Below are positions 33,584 to 42,529 of a DNA stretch of 64,000 bases, piece after piece. Positions within the stretch are counted from its first letter, which is position 1. Every line of letters starts with the position of its first letter. Made by a program: the position numbers and the translations under genes. Below the pieces are notes generated by a model. It saw only the letters and a list, made by a program, of their open reading frames with translations. It did no database searches and had not been told where the DNA came from. Source of the stretch: Bradyrhizobium sp. SZCCT0153 (GTDB lineage Bacteria; Pseudomonadota; Alphaproteobacteria; Rhizobiales; Xanthobacteraceae); assembly GCF_018129995.1 (NCBI RefSeq), contig NZ_JAFCKS010000005.1, forward strand, positions 248,001-312,000, given 5' to 3'.

Positions 33584-34368
33584 CGATGGCGCAGGAGGTT
33601 CAAGGCGGGATTCAAAACCCCATCATCCGCGTCCGCGACATCACCGTGCAGTTCGGCGCGACGCGCGTGCTCGACGGCCTCAACCTCGACGTCAAGCGCG
33701 GCGAGATTTTGGGCTTCGTCGGCCCCTCCGGCGCCGGCAAGTCGGTGCTGACGCGCACCATCATCGGCCTGGTGCCGAAGGTCGCGGGCTCCATCGAGGT
33801 GTTCGGGGTCGACCTCGATTCCTCCAGCACGTCGCAGCGCCGCAACGTGGAGCGCCGTTGGGGCGTGCTGTTCCAGCAGGGCGCGCTGTTCTCCTCGCTG
33901 ACGGTGCGGCAGAACATCCAGTTTCCGATGCGTGAGTACTTGCGGGTCTCGCAGCGGCTGATGGACGAGATCACCATCGCCAAGCTGACAATGGTCGGCC
34001 TCAAGCCCGAAGTCGCCGATCGCTTCCCCTCGGAACTGTCCGGCGGCATGATCAAGCGCGTGGCGCTGGCGCGCGCGCTGTCGCTCGATCCGGATCTCGT
34101 CTTCCTCGACGAGCCGACCTCGGGCCTGGACCCGATCGGCGCCGGCGACTTCGACGAGCTGGTGAGGACGCTCCAGCGCACTTTGGGGCTGACCGTTTTC
34201 ATGGTAACGCACGACCTCGACAGCCTTTACACAGCATGTGACCGCATCGCCGTTTTAGGGAACGGTAAGATCATTGCGGCAGGCTCGATCGCCGACATGC
34301 AGGCCTCGCAGCATCCCTGGCTGAGACAATATTTCCATGGCAAGCGCGCTCGCGCGGTAATGAGCTGA
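33580..34368 (+). CDS. mlaF: MlaF-type ABC transporter ATPase
   Basis: A 262-residue ATP-binding protein: Walker A GPSGAGKS (near residue 47), Q-loop in WGVLFQQGALFSSLT, signature LSGGMIKRVALARAL, Walker B LVFLDEPTSGLDP and H-loop MVTHDL. The SGGM-K variant of the signature is typical of MCE-associated ATPases. GTG 33580 overlaps the permease stop by 4 bp (GTGA), and ATG 33586 is an alternative start; coupling with the permease is clear either way. It energises lipid transport with the MCE protein downstream. Confidence 0.92.
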   Translation: MTMAQEVQGGIQNPIIRVRDITVQFGATRVLDGLNLDVKRGEILGFVGPSGAGKSVLTRTIIGLVPKVAGSIEVFGVDLDSSSTSQRRNVERRWGVLFQQGALFSSLTVRQNIQFPMREYLRVSQRLMDEITIAKLTMVGLKPEVADRFPSELSGGMIKRVALARALSLDPDLVFLDEPTSGLDPIGAGDFDELVRTLQRTLGLTVFMVTHDLDSLYTACDRIAVLGNGKIIAAGSIADMQASQHPWLRQYFHGKRARAVMS

Positions 34369-34384
34369 GGTGCTGGAGTAGCTG

Positions 34385-35260
34385 ATGGAAACGCGGGCGA
34401 ATTACGTATTGATCGGATCGTTCACGCTGGCGGTGATCGCCGCGGCGATCGGCTTCGTGCTGTGGTTCCAGTCGCTGCACACCACCAAGCAGCGCAGCCC
34501 CTTGCGCGTCGTGTTCGAGGGCCCGGCGGCGGGCCTGCGCAACGGCGGCAGCGTCAACTTCAACGGTATCCGGGTGGGTGAAGTGGTCTCGGTGAAGCTG
34601 GACAACCCGCGGCGGGTCGTCGCACTCGCCATGGTCGAGAACAACGCCCCGATCCGCAAGGACACGCTGGTCGGCCTCGAATTCCAGGGCCTGACCGGCG
34701 TTGCCGCGATCTCGCTCAAGGGCGGCGAGGAGGCGGCCCCGCCGCCGCCGCTCGACGAGGACGGCATCCCGACGCTGACGGCTGATCCCAACAAGCTCCA
34801 GGACGTCACCGAGGCGATCCGCGGCACGCTCCAGAACATCAACAGGATCGTCGCCGACAATCAGGAGTCGGTGAAGAACTCCCTGAAGAACCTCGAGACC
34901 TTCACCAACTCGCTGGCGCGCAACTCCGAGAAGATCGACGGCGTGATGGCCAGGGTCGACGGCGTCATGCTCAAGGCCGACAGCCTCATGCTCGGCCTCA
35001 ACACGCTGGCCGGCGGCAAGGACGGCGGCGAGCTGTTCCAGGCGGTGAAGTCGATCCGCGAACTGGCTGACGATTTCGACAAGCGCTCCGGATTGCTGAT
35101 CACGGACGGCCGCCGTACCCTCGGCGACATCAGCCGCGCCGTGAACAATTTTGATCGCAACCCGACCCGCGTGCTGTTCGGCGCCAGCAACAGTGCGCCA
35201 GCGGCCGCTCCGCCGCCGCCCGAGCCGCCGAAGCCGGCAGCGGCGCCCAAGCGGCAATAG
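34385..35260 (+). CDS. mlaD: MlaD-type MCE substrate-binding protein
   Basis: A 291-residue inner-membrane-anchored periplasmic protein: one N-terminal helix (YVLIGSFTLAVIAAAIGFVLW), a single MCE domain (LRVVFEGPAAGLRNGGSVNFNGIRVG region through VGLEFQGLTGVAAISLKGG), a helical segment rich in Asn/Ser (~135-260) and a Pro/Ala tail. MCE proteins form hexameric rings that carry lipids between membranes. It is 16 bp after mlaF with GGAG upstream, completing a three-gene operon; the auxiliary lipoprotein often found fourth is absent here, and a repeat plus terminator follow. Confidence 0.92.
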   Translation: METRANYVLIGSFTLAVIAAAIGFVLWFQSLHTTKQRSPLRVVFEGPAAGLRNGGSVNFNGIRVGEVVSVKLDNPRRVVALAMVENNAPIRKDTLVGLEFQGLTGVAAISLKGGEEAAPPPPLDEDGIPTLTADPNKLQDVTEAIRGTLQNINRIVADNQESVKNSLKNLETFTNSLARNSEKIDGVMARVDGVMLKADSLMLGLNTLAGGKDGGELFQAVKSIRELADDFDKRSGLLITDGRRTLGDISRAVNNFDRNPTRVLFGASNSAPAAAPPPPEPPKPAAAPKRQ

Positions 35261-35280
35261 TAGCTGGTTCGCGCGCTTCT

Positions 35281-35375
35281 CACCGTCGTCATTGCGAGCG
35301 AAGCAAAGCAATCCAGACTGCCTCCGCGGGGACAGTCTGGCTTGCTTCGTCGTAAGAGCTCTCGCGATGACGGTG
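35281..35375. repeat. Intergenic inverted repeat (GTCATTGCGAGCG family)
   Basis: Outer ends CACCGTCGTCATTGCGAG and CTCGCGATGACGGTG are inverted copies; inside, AATCCAGACTG and CAGTCTGG pair. A shorter piece of the same family is at 59081-59112. It lies between mlaD and a terminator. Confidence 0.7.
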
Positions 35376-35436
35376 CTTGTAGGGGCCGTAATTCCCCGAT
35401 GCGCAGTGAGCTGCTCGTGCAATGACAATCCAAAAC

Positions 35437-35465
35437 AAAACGGAGCCCGCGAGGGCTCCGTTTTT
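35437..35465. terminator. Bidirectional terminator
   Basis: Perfect 12-bp arms AAAACGGAGCCC and GGGCTCCGTTTT around GCGA, then TTTT(T). It separates the mla operon from the convergent giant gene and can serve both. Confidence 0.9.
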
Positions 35466-35504
35466 CATTCGCTATTCGCTACTCGCCATATCGCAAGTTG
35501 CGTC

Positions 35505-38500
35505 TTACCCCAGCCGGCCTGCCGCGTGCGCCAGCAGCGTGTACACCAGGCCCGTTTCCGAGGTCAGGTGGTTGCGCAGCTCCTGCGGGCCGCGGCCGTC
35601 GCGAGCGACTTCGTCCAGCAGGCGTTCGAACTCGGCGACGTAGCGGTCGACCGTGCCCTTGAAGTTGCGGTCGGCGCGGTACTTGCGGGCGACCTCGTCG
35701 AAGGCCTTCTGGCCGGCGGGCGTGTAGAGGCGCTTGGTGAAGGCCTTGTTCTCGCCGCGCTGGTAGCGGTCCCACATCTCGGCGGCAAGGTTGCGGTCCA
35801 TCAGCCGGCCGATGTCGAGCGACAGCGATTCCAGCGGATTGCCGCCACCCTGCGGAGCCTGCGGCTGCGGGGCCGGCGCAGCCTGGCGGCCGCGCGGCGC
35901 TTCACGCCCCGCGGGCGCGCCCTGGTTGGCGTCCGTGCGGTTCAGCAGGTCGGACAGCCAGCCGTCGCGGCCCTGATCGTTGCCCGCGGGTGCAACCGGC
36001 GGAGCCTCGGTGCGGCGCGCGGCCGGCATGCCGAGGTCGGGCGGCGGCAGCGTCGAGGCGCTGCCGGTGTCGCGCACGCGCGTCTCGGTGCTGCGCGCGC
36101 CGACGGTCGCCAGCATCGGCTCTTCCTGGCGTTGCACGCTGGCGCGGCCCGTCGTGGTGACGTCGAGGCCGCGGCCGTGCTGAGCCACAATGCGGTTGAG
36201 CTCGGCGAGGGCCTCGATCTGGTCGACGATCACCTTGCGCATCTGCGCGGTGCTCTCGGCGGCCTCCTGCGGCATCTCGAGCACGCCGCGGCGCAGCTCG
36301 TTGCGGGTGGCTTCGAGCTCATTGTGCATCTCGAACGCCATCTGCTTCATGCTGGAGACGAGGTTGCCGAACTTCTCAGCCGACTGCTTGAACATCGCAT
36401 CCGCCTCGTCGGTGGTCTGGCGGTAGATGTCCTGCATGGCCTCGATGGTCTGGCGGTGCTCCTCCTCGGAGGCCGACCGCACCGCCTCGAACTGGCGGGT
36501 GATCGCGGCCGAACCTGCGCCGGCGGTCTCCGCGACGACGCGGGCGATGTCGCGGGCACGCTCTTCGGCGGCTGCCAGCGATTCATCGAGCAGGCCGGTG
36601 AAGCGCGACAGACGCTGGTCGAGATCGGTCGTGCGCAGGTCGATCGTGGTGACGAGCGATTCCAGCGCCTGCTTGCGTTCGGCCAGCGAGGCGGTGGTGT
36701 TCTTGTTGCTCTGCTCGACGACCTGGGCGGCCTCGACGAGCGCCTTGCCGTGCGCGTCGAACTGGGTCGACAGCTCGCCGAGATCCTGCAGCGCCCGGGT
36801 GGTCTTCGTGTTGAAGACGTTGAGCTGGTCTTCGAGGTTCTGCGTCGCAGCCCCGTTGCGCGAGGTGACGTCGTTCATCGCCGAGACGAAGTCGGCGACG
36901 CGCGTCACCAGCGCCCGCTCGAGCGAGTTGAGGTTGTCGTGCGCGCCGGTCAGCACCTCCTGGAGCAGGATGTTGCCTTCGCGCAGGCGTTCGAACAGGG
37001 CGACCGTGTCGGTGCGCAGGATCTTGCTGGTCTCCTGCATCTCGGTGACGGCCGCGATCGAGACCTGGCGCGACTGGTCGATCGCCGCGCGCGAGGCCTG
37101 CTCGAGGTCCTTGAGCGACTTGTTGACGGCACCCGTCGCCATCTCGCTCGCCGAGTTGATGGTCCGCGCCACCTCGGAGCCGTTGCCCATCATCGTCTGC
37201 GAGAACGCGTGGCCGCGCGTCTCGATCGACTTCAGCGCGTCCGACGTGACGCGGTCGATGTCGAGCGTGAGCTGGCTGGTCTTCGAGCCGATCGCGTCCA
37301 CGAGCGAGCCGCGCTTGGCGTCGATCATGTTCGCGAGCCGGTCGGACTGCTGCTGCACATAGGTGACGATCTCGTCGGTCTTGCCGGTCATGGCCTGGCC
37401 GAAGCTGCTGCTGGCGGCGAGCACCGAGCGCTCGACGTCGGCCGAGCTCGACTTGACCCGCGAGCTGGCCTCGTTGGAGGCGTTGATCAGCGCGTTCTGG
37501 GCGTTGAGCGCACTGGTCTGGATGTCGTTGGTCGCGTTCGCGGTGGCCGCGCTCAGCGTGCGCTCGATCTCGGTCGAGATCGTGCGGATCTGGCTGGCGG
37601 CATCCGCCGACGTCGAGGTCAGCGAAGTCTGCGCCTCACGCGCGCTGTTGAGGATGGTCGAGGCGGTGTCGGCGCCGACCGAGGTCAGCGTGCGCTCGAT
37701 GTCCGTGGTCAGAGACTTGATCTGGCTCGCCGCGTCCGTCGAGGCGGAGATCAGCGTGCCCTGGGCCTCGCGCACGCCGCTGGTGAGTGCCTCGATGGTG
37801 GCGCCGCCGGCGGTCGCCAGCGCGCGCTGCATCTCGGCCGCCAGCGAACGGACCTGGCTGGTCTGTTCGGCCGAGACCGACAGCAGGGTGGTCTGGGCGT
37901 CGCGGGCGCTGGTCGTGATCGTCTCGGCGGTGGACTGGCCGACCTGCGAGAGCGAGCGATGGACCTCGGCCGCGAGCGACTTGACCTGGCTCGCGGCATC
38001 CGAGGACGCCGTGACCAGGGTGCTCTGTGCCTCGCGCGCACCGGTCATGATGGACTCGGCCGTCGCGGTGCCCGCCATAGAGAGCGAGCGCTGCACGTCC
38101 GAGGACAGCGCCTTGATCTGGTTGGCGGTCTCGCTCGAGGCCGCGATCAGCGCGCTCTGCGCGTCGCGGGCGCCGGCGGTGATCGATTCCGCCGTGGTGG
38201 TGCCGGCCATCGAGAGCGAGCGCTGCACGTCGGCGGTGAGGGTCTTGACGTGGTTGGCCGCATCGGAAGAGGCCGTGACGAGCGTGGTCTGGACCTCACG
38301 GGCGCCGGCCAGGATCGAGGCTGCGGTCGCCGAGCCTGCCGCCGACAGCGTGCGTTCGACGTCGGCCGACAGCGACTTGATCTGGTTGGACGCATCGCCG
38401 GATGCGGCGACCAGGGTCGACTGGGCCTCGCGGGCGCTGCTCAGGATCGAGTTCGCGGCGCCGGTGCCGACCGCGGTCAGCGCGCGCTCGACCTCGGAGG

Positions 38501-41210
38501 AGGTCAACTTGAGCTGGGCGTTGACGTCGGAGGAGACCGTCATCAGCGACTGCTGCGCGGTGCGCGCACCGGTCTGTATGGTCTCGCTGGTGTTGACCAC
38601 GAGGTTGGTGAGCGAGCGCTCGGCGTCCTCGACATGCGAGCGGATCGCGGTCGAGATCATCTCGGCGCGGGACATCATGTCCTCGCTGGCCTGGCGGCCG
38701 CTGCTCTCGATGCGGCCGGCGACGGCCTCGACACGCGAGCCGAGCAGGTCCTCGAACTGCGCCACGCGCACGTCGATGTCGCTAGCGACCGAGCCGACCT
38801 TGGTCTCGATGGCCTGGTGGATGTCCTGGAAGCGTGCCGTGACCGTGTCGGTCAGATGCATGCTGCGGCCGTCGATCAGCTCGGCGACGCTGGTGATGCG
38901 GCGGTCGACCGCCTCGATCGCCTGGGCGGTGCCGTCCGTGAGGGTCGAGGTCAGGATCGTGAGGCGCGTGTCGATCGACTGTACGGCCTGCGAAGCGCCG
39001 TTCGTCAGCGCGGTGTTGAGGTAGGTGAGGCGGGAGTCGATGGACTCGAGCGCCTGCGAGGCGCCACCGGTGAGGGTGGTCGTCAGATGCGTCAGGCGCG
39101 TATCGATCGCCTGGATCGTCTGCGAGGCGCCATCGGTCAGCGTTGTCGTCAGGTTGGTGAGACGGGAGTCGATGGACTCGAGCGCCTGCGACGCGCCGCC
39201 GGTGAGCGTCGTCGTGAGGTGCGTCAACCGCGTATCGACCGACTGGATCGCCTGCGCGGCACCGTCGGTCAGCGACGAGGAGAGCGTGTTGAGGCGTACG
39301 TCGATGGTCTCGGTGACGGACCTTGCGCGGGTATCGAACGACTGCTCGAGCGCGCTGACGCGGCTGCCGAGCTGTTGGTCGAATGTCTTGATGTGACCTT
39401 CGATGGTGCTGTCGAGGCTGGAGATCTTGCCGTTCAGCGAGGCATCCAGATTGGTGACACGTTCGCCGATCGTGGTCTCGAACTGCACCAGGCGCTGATC
39501 GAGCTTCGCGGTGATCTCGCCTCCGTTTTCGGTGAAGCGGGTGTCGAAATTGTCGACATAGGTCTTCAGCGACTCATGGATGTCCTGCGTGCGCTGGCCC
39601 ATGCGATCGACGATTTCGCCGCCGAACGTCTTCACGGTGCGGTCGAACTCGGAGATGTGGCGGGTGATCAGCGCGCCCAGCGTGCCCGAGTCGCGGGCGA
39701 ACTTCTCGACCAGCTCGGTGCCCTGGTTCTTCACCAGCTCGTCGAAGGCGCTCATCTGCAGCGACAGCGAGTCGTGCGCGGTCTCGGTCTGACTCACGAC
39801 CTTGGCAACGAGGCTGTTGACGGTGGCGTCGAGCGCCTCGCTCGCCTTGTCGCCGCTCGTCATGATCTGGTTGGCGAGCCGGCTGCCGGCGTCGTCGATC
39901 TTGGCCGAGATGTCGTTGGAGCGCAGCTCGAGCTCGAGCAGCAGCGAGTCCGACGAATTCTTCAGGCTGTCGTGCACCTGCTCGGTGCGCTCGGAGATGC
40001 CGTCGACGATCGCGGCGGAGCGCTGCTCGAATTCGCCGGTGATGCGGTCGATGCGCTCGTTCAGCATCTCGTGGACGCGGTCGGCGAGGTCGACGAACTC
40101 GTCGTGGACGTGGCCGGTCTTGAAGTTGAGGCTGGTGGTCAGCCGCTCGCTGGCGTCGAGCACGGCGCGCGTGGTCTCGTTGCTGGCCTCCTCGAGGCGG
40201 TCGAGCAGGTCGCCGCCGCGCTCGCCGAGGGCGAGGATCATGTTGTCGCCGGCATTGCTCAGGGCGCCGGTGATGTGGGCGCCGCGCTCTTCGAGAGCGC
40301 CGGTGATGGACTTGGCGACCTCGTCGACACGCGAGGCGATCGCGTCCGAGATCAGCGCGATGTCGTGGCGCAAATCGATCTGCACACCGGAGATGGCGCT
40401 GCGGACCTGCTCTGCCTGGCCGACCAGGTTGTCGCGCTGATGCGCGATGTCCTGGAGCAGGGCGCGGATGCGCACTTCGTTGTCTGAATAGGCGCGTTCG
40501 AGCGCCGCGACCTCGTTGGCGACCAGCGTCTCGAGTTCGCCGGCGCGCGCGATCGCGCGCTCGATGCCGTCGCCCATCGCCGCGACCTCGCGGCGGATGG
40601 CCTGGCCGACGGTGACCATGGAATCGGAGGCCGAGCCTTCCGGCTCGGAGAAGCGAATCGCGACCTGCGCCATCGCCTGCGCGATCATGCGCATTTCCTG
40701 GCCGCGCCAGACCAGGCTCGCGAGGAAGTAGAACAGCATGATCGGCGCGAAGAACATCGCGATCAGGCCGGCGATGACGAGCACGCCGCCGCTCTGGCCC
40801 ATGGCGGCCTGGATCGAGGGCAGGAAGCCGACCGTCAGCGCCGCGCAGGCTGCGAGCCATACGCCGGCGAAAATGGTGGCGAAGGTGTAGACGCTGCGGG
40901 CAGGGCGGCCCTTCTGAAGCGCCTGGAGCAACTGGCCGATGGTCTCGCGGTCGTCGTTGGCGGCACGGCGCGAGGAGCGCGGCTCCTCGATCGGATCGAA
41001 CACCGCCCGTTCGTTCGCGGCAGGACGCGGCTCGAAGCCCGGTTCGTCGAACATCGGGGGAGCCGGCGGGGCTACCGGAGGTGGCGTTTCGCTGCGCATC
41101 GAGGCGTTGCGGCTGGTGTCCGCAGCGGTGTCGCTGATGTTCAGGGCTTCCTGGATCGCAGAAAGCGCAACTTCTGTGGGGTCTTTGACCTTTTTCGGAG
41201 TGTTCGCCAT
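35505..41210 (-). CDS. Giant coiled-coil membrane protein, growth pole ring (GPR/RgsE)-like
   Basis: A 1901-residue protein. Residues 1-100 are a Pro-rich cytoplasmic start, two membrane helices follow (~107-130 and ~142-167), then ~1450 residues of apolipoprotein-like amphipathic helix with heptad/11-mer periodicity, a Pro/Gln/Ala linker (~1690-1800) and a conserved globular end (~1800-1895, with AAEMWDRYQRGENKAF). Inside are six 22-residue repeats (637-768) and nine 44-residue repeats (874-1269). Size, topology and repeats fit Agrobacterium GPR and Sinorhizobium RgsE, which build the ring at the growing pole. CtrA-type sites lie upstream and an Hpt gene is divergent. The homology call is from recollection of the family and has not been checked by search. 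Confidence 0.75.
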   Translation of the reverse strand: MANTPKKVKDPTEVALSAIQEALNISDTAADTSRNASMRSETPPPVAPPAPPMFDEPGFEPRPAANERAVFDPIEEPRSSRRAANDDRETIGQLLQALQKGRPARSVYTFATIFAGVWLAACAALTVGFLPSIQAAMGQSGGVLVIAGLIAMFFAPIMLFYFLASLVWRGQEMRMIAQAMAQVAIRFSEPEGSASDSMVTVGQAIRREVAAMGDGIERAIARAGELETLVANEVAALERAYSDNEVRIRALLQDIAHQRDNLVGQAEQVRSAISGVQIDLRHDIALISDAIASRVDEVAKSITGALEERGAHITGALSNAGDNMILALGERGGDLLDRLEEASNETTRAVLDASERLTTSLNFKTGHVHDEFVDLADRVHEMLNERIDRITGEFEQRSAAIVDGISERTEQVHDSLKNSSDSLLLELELRSNDISAKIDDAGSRLANQIMTSGDKASEALDATVNSLVAKVVSQTETAHDSLSLQMSAFDELVKNQGTELVEKFARDSGTLGALITRHISEFDRTVKTFGGEIVDRMGQRTQDIHESLKTYVDNFDTRFTENGGEITAKLDQRLVQFETTIGERVTNLDASLNGKISSLDSTIEGHIKTFDQQLGSRVSALEQSFDTRARSVTETIDVRLNTLSSSLTDGAAQAIQSVDTRLTHLTTTLTGGASQALESIDSRLTNLTTTLTDGASQTIQAIDTRLTHLTTTLTGGASQALESIDSRLTYLNTALTNGASQAVQSIDTRLTILTSTLTDGTAQAIEAVDRRITSVAELIDGRSMHLTDTVTARFQDIHQAIETKVGSVASDIDVRVAQFEDLLGSRVEAVAGRIESSGRQASEDMMSRAEMISTAIRSHVEDAERSLTNLVVNTSETIQTGARTAQQSLMTVSSDVNAQLKLTSSEVERALTAVGTGAANSILSSAREAQSTLVAASGDASNQIKSLSADVERTLSAAGSATAASILAGAREVQTTLVTASSDAANHVKTLTADVQRSLSMAGTTTAESITAGARDAQSALIAASSETANQIKALSSDVQRSLSMAGTATAESIMTGAREAQSTLVTASSDAASQVKSLAAEVHRSLSQVGQSTAETITTSARDAQTTLLSVSAEQTSQVRSLAAEMQRALATAGGATIEALTSGVREAQGTLISASTDAASQIKSLTTDIERTLTSVGADTASTILNSAREAQTSLTSTSADAASQIRTISTEIERTLSAATANATNDIQTSALNAQNALINASNEASSRVKSSSADVERSVLAASSSFGQAMTGKTDEIVTYVQQQSDRLANMIDAKRGSLVDAIGSKTSQLTLDIDRVTSDALKSIETRGHAFSQTMMGNGSEVARTINSASEMATGAVNKSLKDLEQASRAAIDQSRQVSIAAVTEMQETSKILRTDTVALFERLREGNILLQEVLTGAHDNLNSLERALVTRVADFVSAMNDVTSRNGAATQNLEDQLNVFNTKTTRALQDLGELSTQFDAHGKALVEAAQVVEQSNKNTTASLAERKQALESLVTTIDLRTTDLDQRLSRFTGLLDESLAAAEERARDIARVVAETAGAGSAAITRQFEAVRSASEEEHRQTIEAMQDIYRQTTDEADAMFKQSAEKFGNLVSSMKQMAFEMHNELEATRNELRRGVLEMPQEAAESTAQMRKVIVDQIEALAELNRIVAQHGRGLDVTTTGRASVQRQEEPMLATVGARSTETRVRDTGSASTLPPPDLGMPAARRTEAPPVAPAGNDQGRDGWLSDLLNRTDANQGAPAGREAPRGRQAAPAPQPQAPQGGGNPLESLSLDIGRLMDRNLAAEMWDRYQRGENKAFTKRLYTPAGQKAFDEVARKYRADRNFKGTVDRYVAEFERLLDEVARDGRGPQELRNHLTSETGLVYTLLAHAAGRLG
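37404..38591 (-). repeat. Nine in-frame 44-codon repeats in the GPR-like gene
   Basis: Nine 132-bp units without gaps encode residues 874-1269. Each unit follows the pattern TAESI-x4-AREAQSTL-x3-SSDA-x2-QIKSLSADV-x-RSLS-x-AG-x2. The third to fifth units (about 38327-37932) are the most alike. The period is 4 x 11 residues, as expected for a long amphipathic helix. Confidence 0.85.
38907..39302 (-). repeat. Six in-frame 22-codon repeats in the GPR-like gene
   Basis: Six 66-bp units encode residues 637-768 with the pattern D(T/S)RLT-x-LTTTLT(D/G)GASQA(I/L)(Q/E)SI. Alternate units are most alike (two read DTRLTHLTTTLTGGASQALE), so a 44-residue double unit may have been duplicated. A diverged seventh unit follows (DRRITSV). 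Confidence 0.85.
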
Positions 41211-41388
41211 GTTCAGTCCGAGCCCTCGTTACTTTTACGCGTCCCCCCGCGAGCCCTGCGCGCTACGCAAGCCCACAGACCGGATCATGCCGCTTGCGCG
41301 GATCTCCGAGCCATCCCCACCCGGACGGCTTGTCCGCCAATTTCCGCAACATCCTATTGGCAGAGCGTCGCGAATGAAATGCCTGCGA

Positions 41389-41403
41389 TTAAGACAATCT
41401 TAA
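41389..41403. promoter_or_regulatory. CtrA-type binding site TTAA-N7-TTAA
   Basis: TTAAGACAATCTTAA matches the full alphaproteobacterial CtrA consensus TTAA-N7-TTAA exactly. It lies in the 397-bp gap between the GPR-like gene (start 41210) and the Hpt gene (start 41608), about 180 bp from the former and 205 bp from the latter. A GTTAAC follows at 41409. Confidence 0.65.
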
Positions 41404-41529
41404 TCATCGTTAACAGGATCGCGCCGTAACGCCTTAGCAATAAATGCAATTCTCCACGGGACTCGCCGGATTGCGGCAACTTTTCGTCAATAAACGGGCG
41501 GATTTACGTAAAACGGCCCGAACACTTCG

Positions 41530-41537
41530 TTAACCAT
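41530..41537 (+). promoter_or_regulatory. CtrA-type half site TTAACCAT
   Basis: TTAACCAT, the common 8-bp CtrA half-site form, lies 71 bp upstream of the Hpt gene ATG. Alone it is short and could occur by chance, but the full site is only 127 bp away in the same gap. Confidence 0.45.
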
Positions 41538-41607
41538 TTCCGTGCTTCGGTGAGAGGAACCTGACCGCCGGACCGGCGGACATCGCGCGATGCCGGGGGC
41601 CTGCGCC

Positions 41608-41982
41608 ATGACGCCTGAACTGCAACGGATGGACTGGATGCCCTCGCCCCCGCTTGCACCCATCGACAGCCCGCTCGACCTCGATCACCTCTCCCGCATG
41701 ACGCTCGGCGACCCTGAGCTGGAACACGAAGTGCTGGCGATGTTTGCCGAGCAGGCGGTCCGCCTGATCGCGGCGATGGCAGCGCTGCCGGCCGAGGCCG
41801 GCGCACTCGCCCACAAGCTGAAGGGCTCGGCGCGCGGGATCGGCGCCTTTGCAGTGGCGGACGCTGCAGCCAGCCTCGAGACCGCGATCCGGACCGGCCA
41901 GAACCGGCCCCACGCCTTCGCCGCGCTGAAAGAAGCGGTGACCGAGGCTCGCACCGCCATCGAGGCGATCCTGAAGCCTTGA
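41608..41982 (+). CDS. Histidine phosphotransfer (Hpt) domain protein
   Basis: A 124-residue single-domain Hpt protein. The phospho-acceptor is H69 in LAHKLKGSARGIGA, the standard H-x-L-K-G-S/A motif, and the helices before and after it fit a four-helix bundle. ATG 41608 is preferred; ATG 41590 would add six residues. It has no own kinase or receiver and must serve in trans in a phosphorelay, possibly a cell-cycle one given CtrA-type sites upstream and the divergent GPR-like gene. That link is inferred from position only. Confidence 0.87.
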   Translation: MTPELQRMDWMPSPPLAPIDSPLDLDHLSRMTLGDPELEHEVLAMFAEQAVRLIAAMAALPAEAGALAHKLKGSARGIGAFAVADAAASLETAIRTGQNRPHAFAALKEAVTEARTAIEAILKP

Positions 41983-42006
41983 GGCCGGCGCGGTCAGAAC
42001 CGGGCT

Positions 42007-42070
42007 CTAGCGTCTTGTTTTGACGTATTTTCTTCCCGTAAAGCGGGATTCATTTCGCCTCAAAACGCTA
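42007..42070. repeat. Intergenic inverted repeat (TAGCGT-cTTGTTTTGACG type)
   Basis: TAGCGTCTTGTTTTGACG at the left is an imperfect inverted copy of CGCCTCAAAACGCTA at the right, with TCCCGTAAAGCGGGA as an inner hairpin. This resembles a common palindrome of Bradyrhizobium and relatives. It lies in the ferredoxin gene's upstream gap. Confidence 0.6.
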
Positions 42071-42148
42071 TGGCGCCGGGCTAATCGACCCGTTATAGGA
42101 CAGCCCGGACCCTCCTTCATTCACAGCACCGCGGCAGCACGAGCACAC

Positions 42149-42469
42149 ATGGCCAAGATTCACTTTGTCGACCACAAGGGCGAAACCCGTACGGTGGAAG
42201 TCGAGAACGGCGCAACCGTGATGGAAGCCGCGATCCGCAACAGCATTCCCGGCATCGAAGCCGAATGCGGCGGCGCGTGTGCCTGCGCAACTTGCCATGT
42301 CTATGTCGACGAAGCCTGGCGCGAGAAGGTCGGCAGCCCGACGCCGATGGAAGAGGACATGCTCGACTTCGGCTTCGACGTGCGCCCGAACTCCCGCCTG
42401 TCCTGCCAGATCAAGGTTTCCGACGAGCTCGACGGGCTGGTCGTGGCGACACCGGAACGCCAGGCCTGA
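42149..42469 (+). CDS. 2Fe-2S ferredoxin, adrenodoxin type
   Basis: A 106-residue ferredoxin with the cluster ligands in ECGGACACATCHVY (C-x5-C-x2-C) and the fourth Cys in RLSCQI; an acidic interaction helix (TPMEEDMLDFG) follows the cluster loop. This is the vertebrate-adrenodoxin/putidaredoxin class used for P450s, Fe-S biogenesis or general electron transfer. Start ATG 42149 gives the canonical AKIHFVDHKGE. A ferredoxin-NADP reductase gene lies 0.7 kb downstream on the same strand and could reduce it. Confidence 0.93.
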   Translation: MAKIHFVDHKGETRTVEVENGATVMEAAIRNSIPGIEAECGGACACATCHVYVDEAWREKVGSPTPMEEDMLDFGFDVRPNSRLSCQIKVSDELDGLVVATPERQA

Positions 42470-42529
42470 TCTTTCATGTCTTTCTTGCAAGCCTGATTTT
42501 TGCAGCAGGCCCGATCCTCACTGATTGAA

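Noticed and set aside
37404..39302. Tandem repeats considered as a CRISPR or satellite array
   Set aside because: Units of 66 and 132 bp are contiguous without spacers, keep the reading frame and encode periodic helix repeats, so they are protein-coding.
35151..40487. A 1778-codon open frame on the + strand
   Set aside because: It is antisense to the GPR-like gene. Its composition (Arg, Asp, Val, Leu, Gly with periodic repeats) mirrors the repeats and codon bias of the real gene, and it starts inside mlaD. No known domain is visible.
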